Position numbers and translations under genes: made by a program
The notes under the pieces: model-generated
Databases searched by the model: none
The model's input: only the letters and a program-made list of their open reading frames with translations
Told to the model about the DNA's origin: nothing
NCBI GenBank assembly: GCA_933228675.1
Contig: OW121743.1
Span: 65,297,540-65,361,539 of the forward strand
Length of the DNA stretch: 64,000 bases
Direction of reading: 5' to 3'
From: Stomorhina lunata
Taxonomy: Eukaryota > Arthropoda > Insecta > Diptera > Rhiniidae
Shown here: in pieces, positions 49,941-61,913 of the stretch
Layout of the letters: each line of letters opens with the position of its first letter
Position numbering within the stretch: position 1 is the stretch's first letter

Positions 49941-51972
49941 AATTTTCTATAGAAAAATTTTTGATAAAAAATTTTCTTAAAAAGTTTTACTGTAGTGTAT
50001 TGCACTAAGATCCCAATTTATTAAAATTATTTATTATTGTAATTTTCTATAGAAAATTTTTTGATAGAAGAATTTTCTATAGAAAAATTTTTGATAAAAA
50101 ATATATAGAAACATTTTTGATAAAAAAATTTCTATAGAAAATTTTTTGATAAAAAAAATTTTTGATAAAAAATATATAGAAACATTTTTGGTAAAAAAAT
50201 TTTCTATAGAAAAATTTTTGATAAAAATTTTCTATAGAATAATTTTTGATAAAAACATTCTATAGAATAATTTTTGATAAAAAAAAATTTTCTATAGAAA
50301 AATTTTTGATAAAAAAAATTTTCTGTAGAAAAATTTTTGTTTAAAAAAGTTTTCTATAAAAAAATTTTTGATAAAAAAATTTTCTGTAGAAAAATTTTTG
50401 ATAAAAAAAATTTCTATCAAAAAATTTTTGAGAAAAAAATTTTCTATAGACACATTTTTGATAAAAATTTTCTATAGAATAATTTTTGATAAAAATTTTC
50501 TATAGAAAAATTTTTGATAAAAATTTTCTATAGAACAATTTTTAATAAAAAAATTTTCTATAGAAAAATTTTTGATAAAAAAATTTTCTATAGAAAAATT
50601 TTTGATAAAAAAAAAATTTTCTATAGAAAAATTTTTGATAAAAAAAATTTTCAATAGAAAAATTTTTAATAAAAAAATTTTCTATAAAAAATTTTTGATA
50701 AAAAAATTTTCTATAGAAAAATTTTTGATAAAAAAATTTTCTATAGAAAAATTTTTGATAAAAAAAATTTTTTGTAGAAAAATTAAAAAAAAAAAAATTT
50801 CTATCAAAAAATTTTTGAGAAAAAAATTTTCTATAGAAACATTTTTGATAAAAATTTTCTGTAGAATAATTTTTGATAAAAATTTTCTATAGAATAATTT
50901 TTGATAAAAATTTTCTATAGAATAATTTTTGATAAAAAAATTTTCTATAGAAAAATTTTTGATAAAAAAATTTTCTATAGAAAAATTTTTGATAAAAAAA
51001 AATTTTTCTATAGAAAAATTTTTGATAAAAAAAATTTTCAATAGAAAAATTTTTAATAAAAAAATTTTCTATAAAAAATTTTTGATAAAAAAATTTTCTA
51101 TAGAAAAATTTTTGATAAAAAAATTTTCTATAGAAAAATTTTTGATAAAAAAATTTTCTATAGAAAAATTTTTGATAAAAAAAATTTCTATCAAAAAATT
51201 TTTGAGAAAAAAATTTTGTATAGAAACATTTTTGATAAAAATTTTCTATAGAATAATTTTTGATAAAAATTTTCTATAGAAAAATTTTTAATAAAAAAGT
51301 TTTCTATAGAAAAATTTTTGATAAAAAAATATATAGAAAAATTTTTCATAAAAAAATTTTCTATAGAAAAATGTTTGATTAAAAAGTTTTCTATAGAAAA
51401 ATTTTTGATAAAAATTTTCTATAGAATAATTTTTGATAAAAATTTTCTATAGAATAATTTTTGATAAAAATTTTCTATAGAAAAATTTTTGATAAAAAAA
51501 AATTTCTATAGAAAAATTTTTGATAAAAAAATTTTCTGTAGAAAAATTTTTGATAAAAAATTTTTTTAAAGAAAAATATTTGATAAAAAAATTTTCTATA
51601 GAAAAATTTTTGAAAAAAAAATTTCTATAGAAAAATTTTTGATAAAAAAATTTTCTATAGAAAAATTTTTGATAAAAAAAATTTTCTATAGAAAAATTTT
51701 TGATAAAAAAATTTTCTATAGAAAAATTTTTGATAAAAAAATTTTTTATAGAAAAATTTTTGATAAAAAAATTTTCTATAGAAAAATTTTTGATAAAAAA
51801 ATTTTCTATAGAAAAATTTTTAATAAAAAAATTTTCTATAGAAAAATTTTTAATAAAAAAATTTTCTATAGACAAATTTTTGATAAAAAAATGTTTGATT
51901 AAAAAGTTTTCTATAGAAAAATTTTTGATAAAAAAATTTTCTATAGAAAAATTTTTAATAAAAAAATTTTCT
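49941..51972. repeat. 30-bp minisatellite between genes 3 and 4
   Basis: About 65 units of GATAAAAAAATTTTCTATAG plus AAAAATTTTT. A block of about 360 bp (50500-50830) is repeated at 50860-51220 with the same variant order, so it grew by block duplication. A 60-bp non-repeat island sits at 49983-50040. The long open frames here are repeat translations. Confidence 0.95.
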
Positions 51973-51999
51973 TGGATCGGCTTCAACCAGTCTAATCAT

Positions 52000-52461
52000 T
52001 TGACGATATTCGGGCTAGGTAGATTTTATCGGGCAACCGCTGACAGATTTTATATTTCTTGTTTGGAATTTAGACGCACTTTTCTTCTCAAATGCTAAAT
52101 ATTTAACTATTTGTTTCTGAAATGTTATCTCCAAACAAATTAAATCAATGACCGACCTCTGACACTGCTTTAAATCTGAGTTTGACATTTCTCAGCTTGA
52201 ATTAAATTATTTATTTATAATTATTTATCTTCTATAAATATAATACCGAGCACATTTTCTATCATCTATAAATAATTTGCCGACTACAAAATGTATCTTT
52301 CGCCCAGAACAAAACAAATTTTTAACATAATTTAAAAAACAGACACCAATTTTTTAATTAAAATCAATTGCTTTAATAGAATTTATGTACAAAAATGTAA
52401 AAGCTTGTTAAAAAAGCTTTCTCGCAAAGACTCAACATTTATTCTAAATAACTAACACCTG
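52000..52461. other. Distal upstream region of gene 4
   Basis: Matches 38900-39220 upstream of gene 3 (ATAATACCGAGCACATT, AAATGTAAAAGCTTGTTAAA, TCGCAAAGACTCAACATTTA). Part of the gene 3/4 duplicated block; likely holds promoter elements. Confidence 0.5.
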
Positions 52462-52500
52462 GAATCAATTGTATTTTTTAATTCGTAATGATCGGTTGTA
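52462..52500 (+). promoter_or_regulatory. Conserved proximal upstream block of gene 4
   Basis: Counterpart of the block upstream of gene 3 (GAATCAATTGTATTTTT, then CGTAATGATCGGTTGTA), 44 bp before the ATG. Same reasoning and limits. Confidence 0.4.
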
Positions 52501-52543
52501 GGATTTAGAAAGAAAGTAAAAATTTTGAAAAAAAAAACTAAAA

Positions 52544-55500
52544 ATGATCCTTCAGATTTTAGCAGGAATTGCGACATTTGTGATAACATTTTATGTTTTC
52601 CTAATATGGAATTTTAATTATTGGAAGAAACGTGGGGTTAAAGGACCAAAGCCCCTTCCATTTGCGGGCAATTTTCCCAGTGTTTTTACGCAGAAGCAAC
52701 ATATAGCGATGGATATTAAGGAAATTTATGAGTAAGTATTTCGTCAAGTGCAGAGTAGGGGATTTTTGCAGAGAACTAGGGGACTTAAAAGGTTGTTAAA
52801 GAACTGTCTGGCCTTGATGGATTTTTGGAGATGGTTTGATTATGTAAGAGATCGCAAAAAAATTGTGATCATGACAATAAGAGCTAGCACAGATAAATAT
52901 CAGATAAGTGAATTTTTCAAAATGTGGAATCGATTAAATTTGAGTGGTTAAAGTTTTTCGATGCTTGTTAAAGCTGTTGATGATTTAAAAATAAGTATGT
53001 GTACCGATCTTTGTGGATAATATATATATATATTTTAATTTTTTTTTTAAATCTGATCGTTACATCAAAAATCCGGCAAGTTTCTTTGACTTTGAAAAAT
53101 ATTGCGTTTTTTTTGCAAAATCATTCACTATATATTATTTAAATCAATGTCAACTTTAATTTTTATTTATAGATCTTACAAAAATACAGATAATTTTGTT
53201 GGTATTTTCAATTGCCGCCGTCCGCAATTGTTGATTACAGATGCAGAATTAGTCCGTCGCATTTTAGTAACCGACTTCAAGCACTTCCATGACAATGAAT
53301 TTTCAAAATATGTAAGTACCACTTCTTTTCTTTTGTAATACTAATATTGTATATGATGTTATTATTTGCATTTAAATCAAAATAGAATAGCGTATTACTT
53401 TACTTTATTGATCATTTTAAACCTTAAACGAGCTTTAGATCTTTGCGTAAGTTAAGTCGCTATAGAAAGTATTTCGCTGATAAAATGTTTTCTGGACCTT
53501 ATCGATTCGATGACGAAAAAATCAAAAAATAAATATCACTCTCAAATATTAATGTTCATTATTCCGTCTTATACAATATTTTGAACTCCAGCAACGTTAT
53601 GTGATACTCAATGGAATGAATATTCAATCCCGCCAAAATGCAGCCTTAAACATCAATAACAAGCTGCATACAGATTACCTCAACACTTCATCTTTATGAA
53701 GTCCCTTTCGACAAAGGGACACAACAGCATACCATCTCAATAGTTCCATTTGAAATGTCATCGAAGAGTTCTTCCAACTTAAACATTTCATAGTTGGAGA
53801 CTTCACCAAGACATGCCAGGATAGATCTCCGCAGCCTTTAGATCGAGTATAGCACTTGACAGCGTTGAGAAACTTTCGGAGCGACTCAAGAATTCCGATA
53901 CTACCAATAAAATCGTAATTACAACAATAATATTCATAGAGAGGAAAGCTACTCCACGATTTCGGAAAACAAGAGTCATTTTGGAACAACTGAGATCGGG
54001 ATGGAGCAACATATTAAACTTCCTTTTCATCTCTTAACCTAATTTCTTACCACCAACCCTACTCTACTTAATTCTGAGGATTTGTGGACTCATCTTTTAG
54101 AAGTAGCACAATTTCTTGGTCCAAATTGATAAATCGTAATTATTAGGTGTACAACTTTGCTTCCGCTGCTTTTCAGAAATTCTAGGCTTTATTGTAATAA
54201 ACTGTTTATAGAATTATGATGTAAGAAAGCCCCGGTTAGTCCGGGTTTAAAGCGGGGGTAGAGCTTTTCTTTTATGGACACTTCCTTTCACTTTATTGTT
54301 TTACTTTTCGTAATCACGTTAATTCTTACAGACTTGGTTTTATTACTAGGTTTTATTGAGCAGTTAGATTGCGGTCTCTTGTTGGGAACCAGAGTGTCGG
54401 CAAGGCGAGAGAACCTTAACTAGTTTCGTTCCGAGTGTCTACAATGTCCCTATGTACTTCCGAGTATGACTTCCTAGAAGTTAATCTCCTAATCTTTGCT
54501 TCTACTGATTGGAAAACCGGTACCCTATTCGGGTATTTAATGTTATCAAATTCAACTTCTTCTAAATTTTGCCCTATGCCTAAATTCGATGTAATCTTTA
54601 CTGATTGGAAACCAGTAACTGCTACACTGACTCTAGATCGAAATGATGTTATCACTTCAACTTACCTCTGTCTTACCACCACATCTTCCACGTTTCGCTG
54701 TAAAAAATACAGGAGACCTAATCGTTAATTTTCCTTGGCTTATATACACACATCACATTTTGGCTACAGTTTGTTGTTGCAGCTCGCTCTATTTTATGTT
54801 GACTTTTTACACCTGACCCTCTATTATCGTCTTGGCTTCCTCTTGGCATCACTTGGCTATTCTCTTGGCATCACTTGTCTTCCTTCTTTTGGCATCACTT
54901 GGCTTTCTTTTGTCCTGGGAATTGCTGAAACGAAAAGACATTTTGGCAGATGTAATCTGCCCTCATCGAAATGGATGTAATCCATCGTCCCACCAGGAAA
55001 ACTATATAAGTTAAATTCATTTTTTCCGTTTATTCTTCACCAACTTTGTGGTCACAATTTTACAGAAAATTTGGGTCCTCACAATGATTAAAAGTATTGT
55101 CCATCTAATTTCTTCCATCTTTTGTGCAGCATGCGAATCCCGGGTTGAAAAAACTGTTCATCTTTTGAAGCGATCCACAAATCTATCTAATTTTTTGACT
55201 TTATAAGAATAAAAGTGATGATCAGTCAGGCCGTGTGTAACTGATCGAAACAAGTAATAGTCCGAGGGTGCAACATCTGGATAATATGGCGAAAGGAGTA
55301 GGACTTTATAATTCAACATCTCAATGTATGTCTTGATCACTTTCGCAACATGAAGTCAAGCATGCCATAAAATCACTTTATTATGTCTCTCGTTGTATTG
55401 CTTCCGGTTATCTTTTAATGCTCGGCTCAAAGTACGTTCGATAACGATCGCTTGTGATTATTTAAATCGGTTTGAACAAATCATAATACCCTAAGCCGAG

Positions 55501-58500
55501 CTGGTCCCACCAAATACAGAGCATGACATCAACGCCAAAATTACCGTTTTTAAAGATTGAAACCACTCTCGGCACATTCTTTCACGAATAGCGGTGTCAC
55601 TATAGGCATTTGAGAGCATTCGATGAGTTGTAGACCTAATATTTACTAGAGCTGTTACAACAACAACACATTTGTTGAAATGTAGTTTTCTCTATTGTTC
55701 TCTCCCTCAGTCTGTTCACTCAACAAAATAGGATTCGACGTTTCCGAAATTAGATGTTCTCCAAAAGTTCACTTGAATTCCCATCTTCTCGTTTTGTAGA
55801 ATAGTTCACATTAGTTCTTGTTGACTTGTTTCCTAATTGGTTCCAGAACCCATGGAAACTTGTAACTATCGAAATTTAAATCATATCACTCTTCTTCACT
55901 CACCCTCTCTTGTTTAAAATTGCACTTCTTCCGATACCTTCCAGACAGATCTTGAGTTTTCGATCCATAAACCGACTATGTGTTTATGTTGTTTTTGACC
56001 GGTCTAGTTACATAGTTATAACCGACCGATATCATAGTTTAAAGTCAATTTATCTTAACTTTGTAATGCAGTTATATTCTCCAGCTGAGGCAAGCCTAGA
56101 CTGTCCAGGTTCATCACAGGTCTGCTTAGTGAAATATCCTTTGCTTTCTCTTCGTGAGACATTGGAGACAGGGCTATGCTTATTAAGGTTAATATATGTA
56201 GTTATAGTTATATAAAACTACATAGTTTGTATAATACGAGTTTTGATCATACGATCCGCCTTACGCTATGACAAATTAAAAAGTTCTCTTGGAACTTCGG
56301 CTCGATTTAAAGTAAAACTTTTCTTAATAACTATACAATGGGTACTTCCGAATATTGATCATGTTATTTAAAAGGTCTTGGCTAAAGAGATATGAAATAA
56401 TGATCCGACTGGCAAGCTACGATCCAATGAGATAAACACTCCAGCTCTCGGTTGGCGACTCAAAGATAAGTACCCCGACTCATACTATTCCGATCGGCTT
56501 TAAATCTGATGAGTTAAACAATTTTCGACTCCGATGATATAATTACTTCGGCTCTCGGTCGGCTAACTACTACAATATAACAATCGGATCAACTGACTGC
56601 GGTGTTAACTACTAGAAAGAACTTTACTGGGTTCTATCTCCTTTAGTGTTGGAAACTATAACACAGATATAGACTAAATGAGAATTATATTTAAAAACGT
56701 TTCAATTTTGCATATTTTCTTTAAGGTCTAGCTATTCCATATATCAATATAAGACAATATAAGACCTTGGAAAATTAAAAAAACAAAATTGAATATTAAA
56801 ATTACATTTCAGGTTGATAGAGGCTCGGATGCTATTTTTGCCGAAAATCCATTTATATTGACCGGTGAGGAATGGAAGGAAAGAAGAGCTGAAATAACAC
56901 CGGGTTTTACACAAAATAGGGTAAATTCAAAATAATTTAAAGAAAAAATATATTAATCACATTTAAAATCTCATAAATTTAGATTAAAACTGTCTTTCCG
57001 GTTACCAAAAAGGTGTGCAAAGTCTTAACAGATTTTATAGAAAAAGAAAGGAAACTAGGCTCCAAAGATGGCATAGATGCAAAAGATGTAAGTATTAGAT
57101 TAATAAATTATTAATTTTAAATGTGGAATGATTCTCATTTTCTTCTTCTTCTAACAGATCAGCTTACGTTTCACCTGTGAAGTGGTCAGCGACTGTGTTC
57201 TGGGTCTTCAGGCTAACAGTTTTAGCGACAAAGCTTCACCCATTTTCGATAGCGCCAAAAATCTTTTCGATCAATCTTTTGTCTTGATACTCTACATGAC
57301 GTTGGCTGGTCTGGTGCCGGCTTTGCCAAAATTTAAAAAATTGCATGTCATTTCGAAATCTATGCAAACCTTTTTCATTGATTTAATGAGTAATTCGATA
57401 GATTTAAGAAGATCTCAGTTAGAAAAGGGCATCAATAAAGATCGTGTCGATTTCATGAATTATTTGTTACAATTACAAGACAAAAAGAGATTAACTTTAC
57501 CGCAGGTGACAAGTCATACAATGACCTTTTTGGTGGATGGTTTCGAAACTACTGCAATGGTGCTTTCGCATTGTCTATTGTTGGTAAGTAAAGGGGATGG
57601 ACGTTGTGAAGTACAGTGGTTTTGTATGATTGCTATCCGTCGAATTGATATACGGAGGATTTCATTTTTGCGATTACAAAACCCTAGTATAATTTTGACA
57701 GTGAATCACTATCAAAGAATGGAATTCATTTAATGTAATCGTGGTAGTAGTTAGCTCAAGAACCGGGTATTGATATAACCACGGGTCGGCGCAAAGAGAA
57801 CAGAACAAAAAAATAGTCGGCAGAGTTGCCGTTTTTTTTATACTTTTAACTACGTTTTACAAAGAAAAAGTTTTTTATCAAAAATTTTCCTATAGAAAAT
57901 TTTTTTATCAAAAACTTTTTTATATTTTTGATAAAAAATTTTCTATAAAAAATTTTTGATAAAAAATTTTCTATAAAAAATTTTTGATAAAAAATTTTCT
58001 ATAAAAAATGTTTGATAAAAAATTTTCTATAAAAAATTTTTGATAATAAATCAATTAATTCAATTTAAAGTTCGAATAATTAATTCCAAATAATAATAAA
58101 TTTTCTATAAAAAATTTTTGATAAAAAATTTTTTTCTATAAAAAATTTTTGATAAAAAATTTTCTATGAAAAATTTTTGATAAAAAATTTTCTGTAGAAA
58201 AATTTTTGATAAAAAATTTTCTAAAGAAAAATTTTTGATAAAAAATTTTCTATAGAAAAATGTTTGATAAAAAATTTTCTATAGAAAAATGTTTGATAAA
58301 AAATTTTCTATAGAAAAATTTTTGATAAAAAATTTTCTATAGAAAAATTTTTGATAAAAAATTTTCTATAGAAAAATTTTTGATAAAAAATTTTCGAAAA
58401 ATTTTTAATAAAAAATTTTTTATCAAAAATTTTTAATAAAAAATTTTCTATCAAAAAACTTTTGATAAAAAATTTTCTATAAGAAATTTTTGATTTTTTA

Positions 58501-61172
58501 TCAAAAATTTATCTATAGAAAATTTTTTATCAAAAATTTTTCTACAGAAAATTTTTTATCAAAAATATTGTATAAAATTTTTTTTTCTCAACAATTTTTC
58601 TATAGAAAAAATTTTTTTTTCAAAAATTTTTTAATCGAACATTTTTTATAAAAAATTTTTCTATAGAAAATTTTTCTATGAAAATTTTTTTTTCAAAAAT
58701 TTTTCTATGAAAAATTTTTATCAAAATATTTCTACAGAAAATTTTTTATCAAAAATTTGTCTATGAAAATTTTATTATCAATAATTTTTCTATAGAAAAA
58801 TTTTTTATCAAAAATTTTTCTATGAAAATTTTTTGTCAAAAATATTTCTATGAAAATTTTTTGTCAAAAATATTTCTATGAAAATTTTTTTATCAAAGAT
58901 TTTTCAATAGAAAATTTTTTTATCAAAAATTTATCTATAGAAAATTTTTTATCAAAAATTTTTCTATGAAAATTTTTTTATCAAAAATTTTTTTATAGAA
59001 AATATTTTTATCAAAAATTTTTCTATAGAAAAGTTTTTTATCAAAAATTTTACTATAGAAAATTTTTTATCAAAAATTTTTCCATAGAAAATTTTTCTAA
59101 AGAAATTTTTTTGTCAAAAACTTTTTTATAGAAAATTTAATTACAAACATTTTTCTATAGAAAATACTTTATCCAAAAATTTTTCTATTGAAAAAAATTT
59201 TTTATCAAAAATTTTTCAATAGAAAATTTTTTATCAAAAATTATTCTATGAAAATTTTTTGTCAAAAATATTTCTATGAAAATTTTTTTATCAAAGATTT
59301 TTGAATAGAAAATTTTTTTATCAAAAATTTATCTATAGAAAATTTTTTATCAAAAATTTTTCTATGAAAATTCTTTTATCAAAAATTTTTTTATAGAAAA
59401 TATTTTTATCAAAAATTTTTCTATAGAAAATTTTTCTAAAGAAATTTTTTTGTCAAAAACTTTTTTATAGAAAATTTAATTACAAACATTTTTCTATTGA
59501 AAATACTGTATCCAAAAATTTTTCTATTGAAAACAAATTTTTTATCAAAAATTTTTCAATAGAAAATTTTTTATCAACAATTATTCTATAAAAAATTTCT
59601 TATCAAAATTTTTTCTACAGAAAATTTTTTTTCAAAAATTTTACTATAGAAAATTTTTTATCAAAAATTTTTCTATAGAAAATTTTTCTCTGAAAATTTT
59701 TTGTCAAAAATTTTTCTATGAAAATTTTTTGTCAAAAATTTTTCTATAAAAATTTTTTGTCAAAAATTTTTCTATGAAAATTTTTTGTCAAATATTTTTC
59801 TATGAAAATTTTTTGTCAAAAAATTTTCTATAAAAATTTTTTGTCAAAAATCTTTCTATGAAAATTTTTTATCAAAACTTTTTCAAAAATTTTTCTATAG
59901 AAAATATTTTTATCAAAAATTTTTCTCTAGAAAAGTTTTTTATCAAAAATTTTTCTATAGAAAAGTTTTTTATCAAAAATTTTTCTATAGAAAACTTTTT
60001 ATCAAAAATTTTTCCATATAAAATTTTTCTAAAGAAATTTTTTTATCAAAAACTTTTTTATAGAAAATTTTATTACAAACATTTTTCTATAAAAATTTTT
60101 TTATCAAAAATTTTTCTATTAAAAATTTTTTTATCAAAAAATTTTGTATGAAAAATTTTTTATCAAAAATTTTTCTATAGAAAATTTTTTGGATCGAAAA
60201 TAACTAAAAAATATGAAAATCTAAAATCGTTTAATATTAGAATTTATTTCTGTTTTGAAACATTGTTATAATCCAAATTCCAACTGAATGGTTTTAATAC
60301 TCATTTTCACGAGTTTTATTAATGATCGTGGTATTTACGAAAATTAAAAAAAATCATCTGCTGCTGGTGGTATGGGCTGTCTACTCCTGGATATAACTGA
60401 TATTATTATATTTTTGTTAATGTACCTATATATTCAAATTTTTATATTTATTACCTTAACAGCTCGGTCGCCATCAAGATAAACAAGACAAATTAAGGGC
60501 CGAAATTTTGGAAAAATCTCCCAATGACTCTGATTTTGATGTCATAACGGATTTGGAATATTTAGATGCCTGCATACATGGTATTTTATAAACTTAAATA
60601 AAAAATCGGGAATAAATGTCCTAAATGTTTTATTTTTACTTAGAAACCCTACGCCTCTTCCCTCCCGGATCTCACGGCACTAAAATGTGCACTGAGGAAA
60701 TTGATTTCGTCAACAAGGATGGTAACCGTTTAAAAATCCCCGTTGGTTCAACTGTCATCTTGCCGGCACATGCTATGCATACCGATGAAAATCACTATAA
60801 AAATGCTTATGCTTTTGAACCGGAACGTTTTGTGGATGGGGGTTTGAAAATGTATAAAGATAAAGGACTATTTTTGGGATTCGGAGATGGACCCAGAATT
60901 TGTTTGGGTAAATAATTAATTTCTATATTTTTTGGATTTTCTTTTAAAATTTATTTTTTTCTTTTTAAAATTTAATGATTCTTTTCTTTGTCAATTCTCC
61001 TCAAGGTATGCGCTTTGCTTTAACCCAAATCAAGGCTGTTTTAGTGGAAATTTTACGCAACTATAAAGTTAAAGTTAATCCCAAAACTCGTAACGATTTC
61101 AAAATGGATGCTACATATTTTATGCTGAGATTAGATGGTGGCATTTGGTTGGATTTTGAAAAAATCAATTAA
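52544..61172 (+). CDS. Cyp28-like: Cytochrome P450, CYP28 family, gene 4 (504 aa, intact)
   Basis: Predicted microsomal P450, sister of gene 3. Exons: 52544-52731, 53173-53311, 56813-56920, 56983-57087, 57158-57583, 60463-60580, 60644-60907, 61006-61172. The 504-residue product has a membrane anchor, NFNYWKKRG, WKERR, VDGFETTAMV, ETLR, EPERF and FGFGDGPRICLG. Intron 2 (3.5 kb) carries relics of a LINE and a mariner element; intron 5 (2.9 kb, against 231 bp in gene 3) carries a hAT-like element made mostly of minisatellite. All splice sites and the coding frame are intact. It probably acts in xenobiotic or host-chemical oxidation by family analogy; the substrate cannot be read from sequence. 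Confidence 0.9.
53590..54150 (+). pseudogene. Jockey-like LINE 3' end relic in gene 4 intron 2
   Basis: Interrupted plus-strand frames read VEKLSERLKNSDT, then TRVILEQLRSGWSNILNF, then LNSEDLWTHLLEVAQFLG. This order (LRSG..., LW.HP.E.A.FLG) is typical of the C-terminus of jockey-type ORF2. Many stops. Confidence 0.5.
54220..55064. repeat. Possible solo LTR
   Basis: The 845-bp stretch begins TGTAAGAAAG and ends AATTTTACA, so TGTAA/TTACA could be LTR ends; a GC-rich hairpin (CCCCGGTTAGTCC / GCGGGG) lies near the left. No target duplication or partner LTR was found, so this is weak. A CTTGGCATCACTTGG repeat occurs about four times at 54830-54915. Confidence 0.25.
55085..55620 (-). pseudogene. 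mariner (mauritiana/mellifera-like) transposase relic
   Basis: Minus strand gives WWDQLGLGYYDLFKP, YYPDVAPSDYYLFRS and VTHGLTDHHFYSY, matching in order the catalytic C-terminal half of mariner transposases. Multiple stops and frame changes. Confidence 0.6.
55621..56812. other. Rest of gene 4 intron 2, unclassified
   Basis: More GC-balanced than its surroundings. At 56400-56590 repeated phrases such as CTCTCGGTTGGC, CTCTCGGTCGGC and CCGACTCAT suggest a worn tandem repeat. The open frame at 55910-56215 has no motif I recognise. Confidence 0.35.
57780..60389 (-). mobile_element. hAT-like element built around a minisatellite, gene 4 intron 5
   Basis: Exact 8-bp duplication GATATAAC at 57772-57779 and 60390-60397. 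Ends CACGGGTCGGCGC and, inverted, CAGGAGTAGACAGC, an imperfect hAT-type pair (CA-G-GT-G-C). Of 2610 bp about 2.3 kb is minisatellite; no transposase. Gene 3 lacks it at the matching intron, so it came in after the gene 3/4 duplication or was lost from gene 3. Confidence 0.75.
57860..60192. repeat. About 28-30-bp minisatellite with orientation switches
   Basis: About 80 units with CTATAGAAAA and GATAAAAAATTTT. Orientation is TTTTTTATCAAAAATTTT-type at 57860-57925, GATAAAAAATTTTCTATAA-type at 57928-58495, and again ATCAAAAATTTTTCTATAG-type to 60192. A larger block (about 58860-59100) recurs at about 59270-59480. Confidence 0.9.
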
Positions 61173-61184
61173 TTTTGGAATTAG

Positions 61185-61190
61185 AATAAA
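61185..61190 (+). terminator. Polyadenylation signal of P450 gene 4
   Basis: AATAAA 13 bp after the TAA stop of gene 4. Confidence 0.6.
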
Positions 61191-61289
61191 ACTTTTTTAT
61201 ATATATCTATATATAGAAGAATTAAAAACTATTATATAATATGAGTAAATATATTAATAATAAACTTAACTACTAAAATTATAAAGTAG

Positions 61290-61892
61290 GGCATGACCAA
61301 TTTTTGTACCCTTCACCACTTATATAAATTGTCAATTAATTTTAGGCAACATTTCAGATCTTAATTTTCTTATCATAACCTCCCGAGACTTAAATACTTA
61401 TATCTATTTCATTTCCGGAAGTATATGGGAGCTAGGGTCAAAATTGCACCGACTTTCACAAAATGTTAACTTATCGTTTTGTTTATTAAAGATTTATAGA
61501 TTTATTAGAGTTTTGATGATTTTCAAGATTTTAAATTGAATTTTGCAAGATAGTCTCATATGGAAGATGTGTCACAATATAGGCCGATCCCAACAAAATT
61601 TGGTACACCGATTTCGGCTACTATAAGAAATAGTTCATTCAAATACAAATTAATTGGTGGCTAAAAAGCACCAAAATATCTTTTCTGAAAAACCAGTCCT
61701 ATTCTTAAAAATATTTTTGCAAAAGCTTCTATGAACTATAAGGACATGGATGGACGTCATTAAATCAATTTAAAAGGTGTAACTGAGTCGATCGGTTGGT
61801 ATCAGACTAATATATATCTATGCGTTACAAACAACAATACCAACCTTATAAACCATATCCACTTAAAGTAGTTAAAGGTATAAATAGAAAAA
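61290..61892 (-). mobile_element. Old DINE-like relic downstream of gene 4
   Basis: TACCCTTCACCACTTATATA at the left; GGGAGCTAGGGTCAAAATTG, ACAAAATTTGGTACACCGAT, CTGAGTCGATCGGTTGGTAT and CTATGCGTTACAAAC toward the right. Reversed relative of the second family with about 25-30 percent divergence. Confidence 0.5.
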
Positions 61893-61913
61893 TGGTTTAG
61901 TTATATATAGAGT

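Noticed and set aside
54220..55064. A complete LTR retrotransposon in gene 4 intron 2
   Set aside because: No gag or pol frame, no paired LTR and no target duplication; only a weak solo-LTR suggestion remains.
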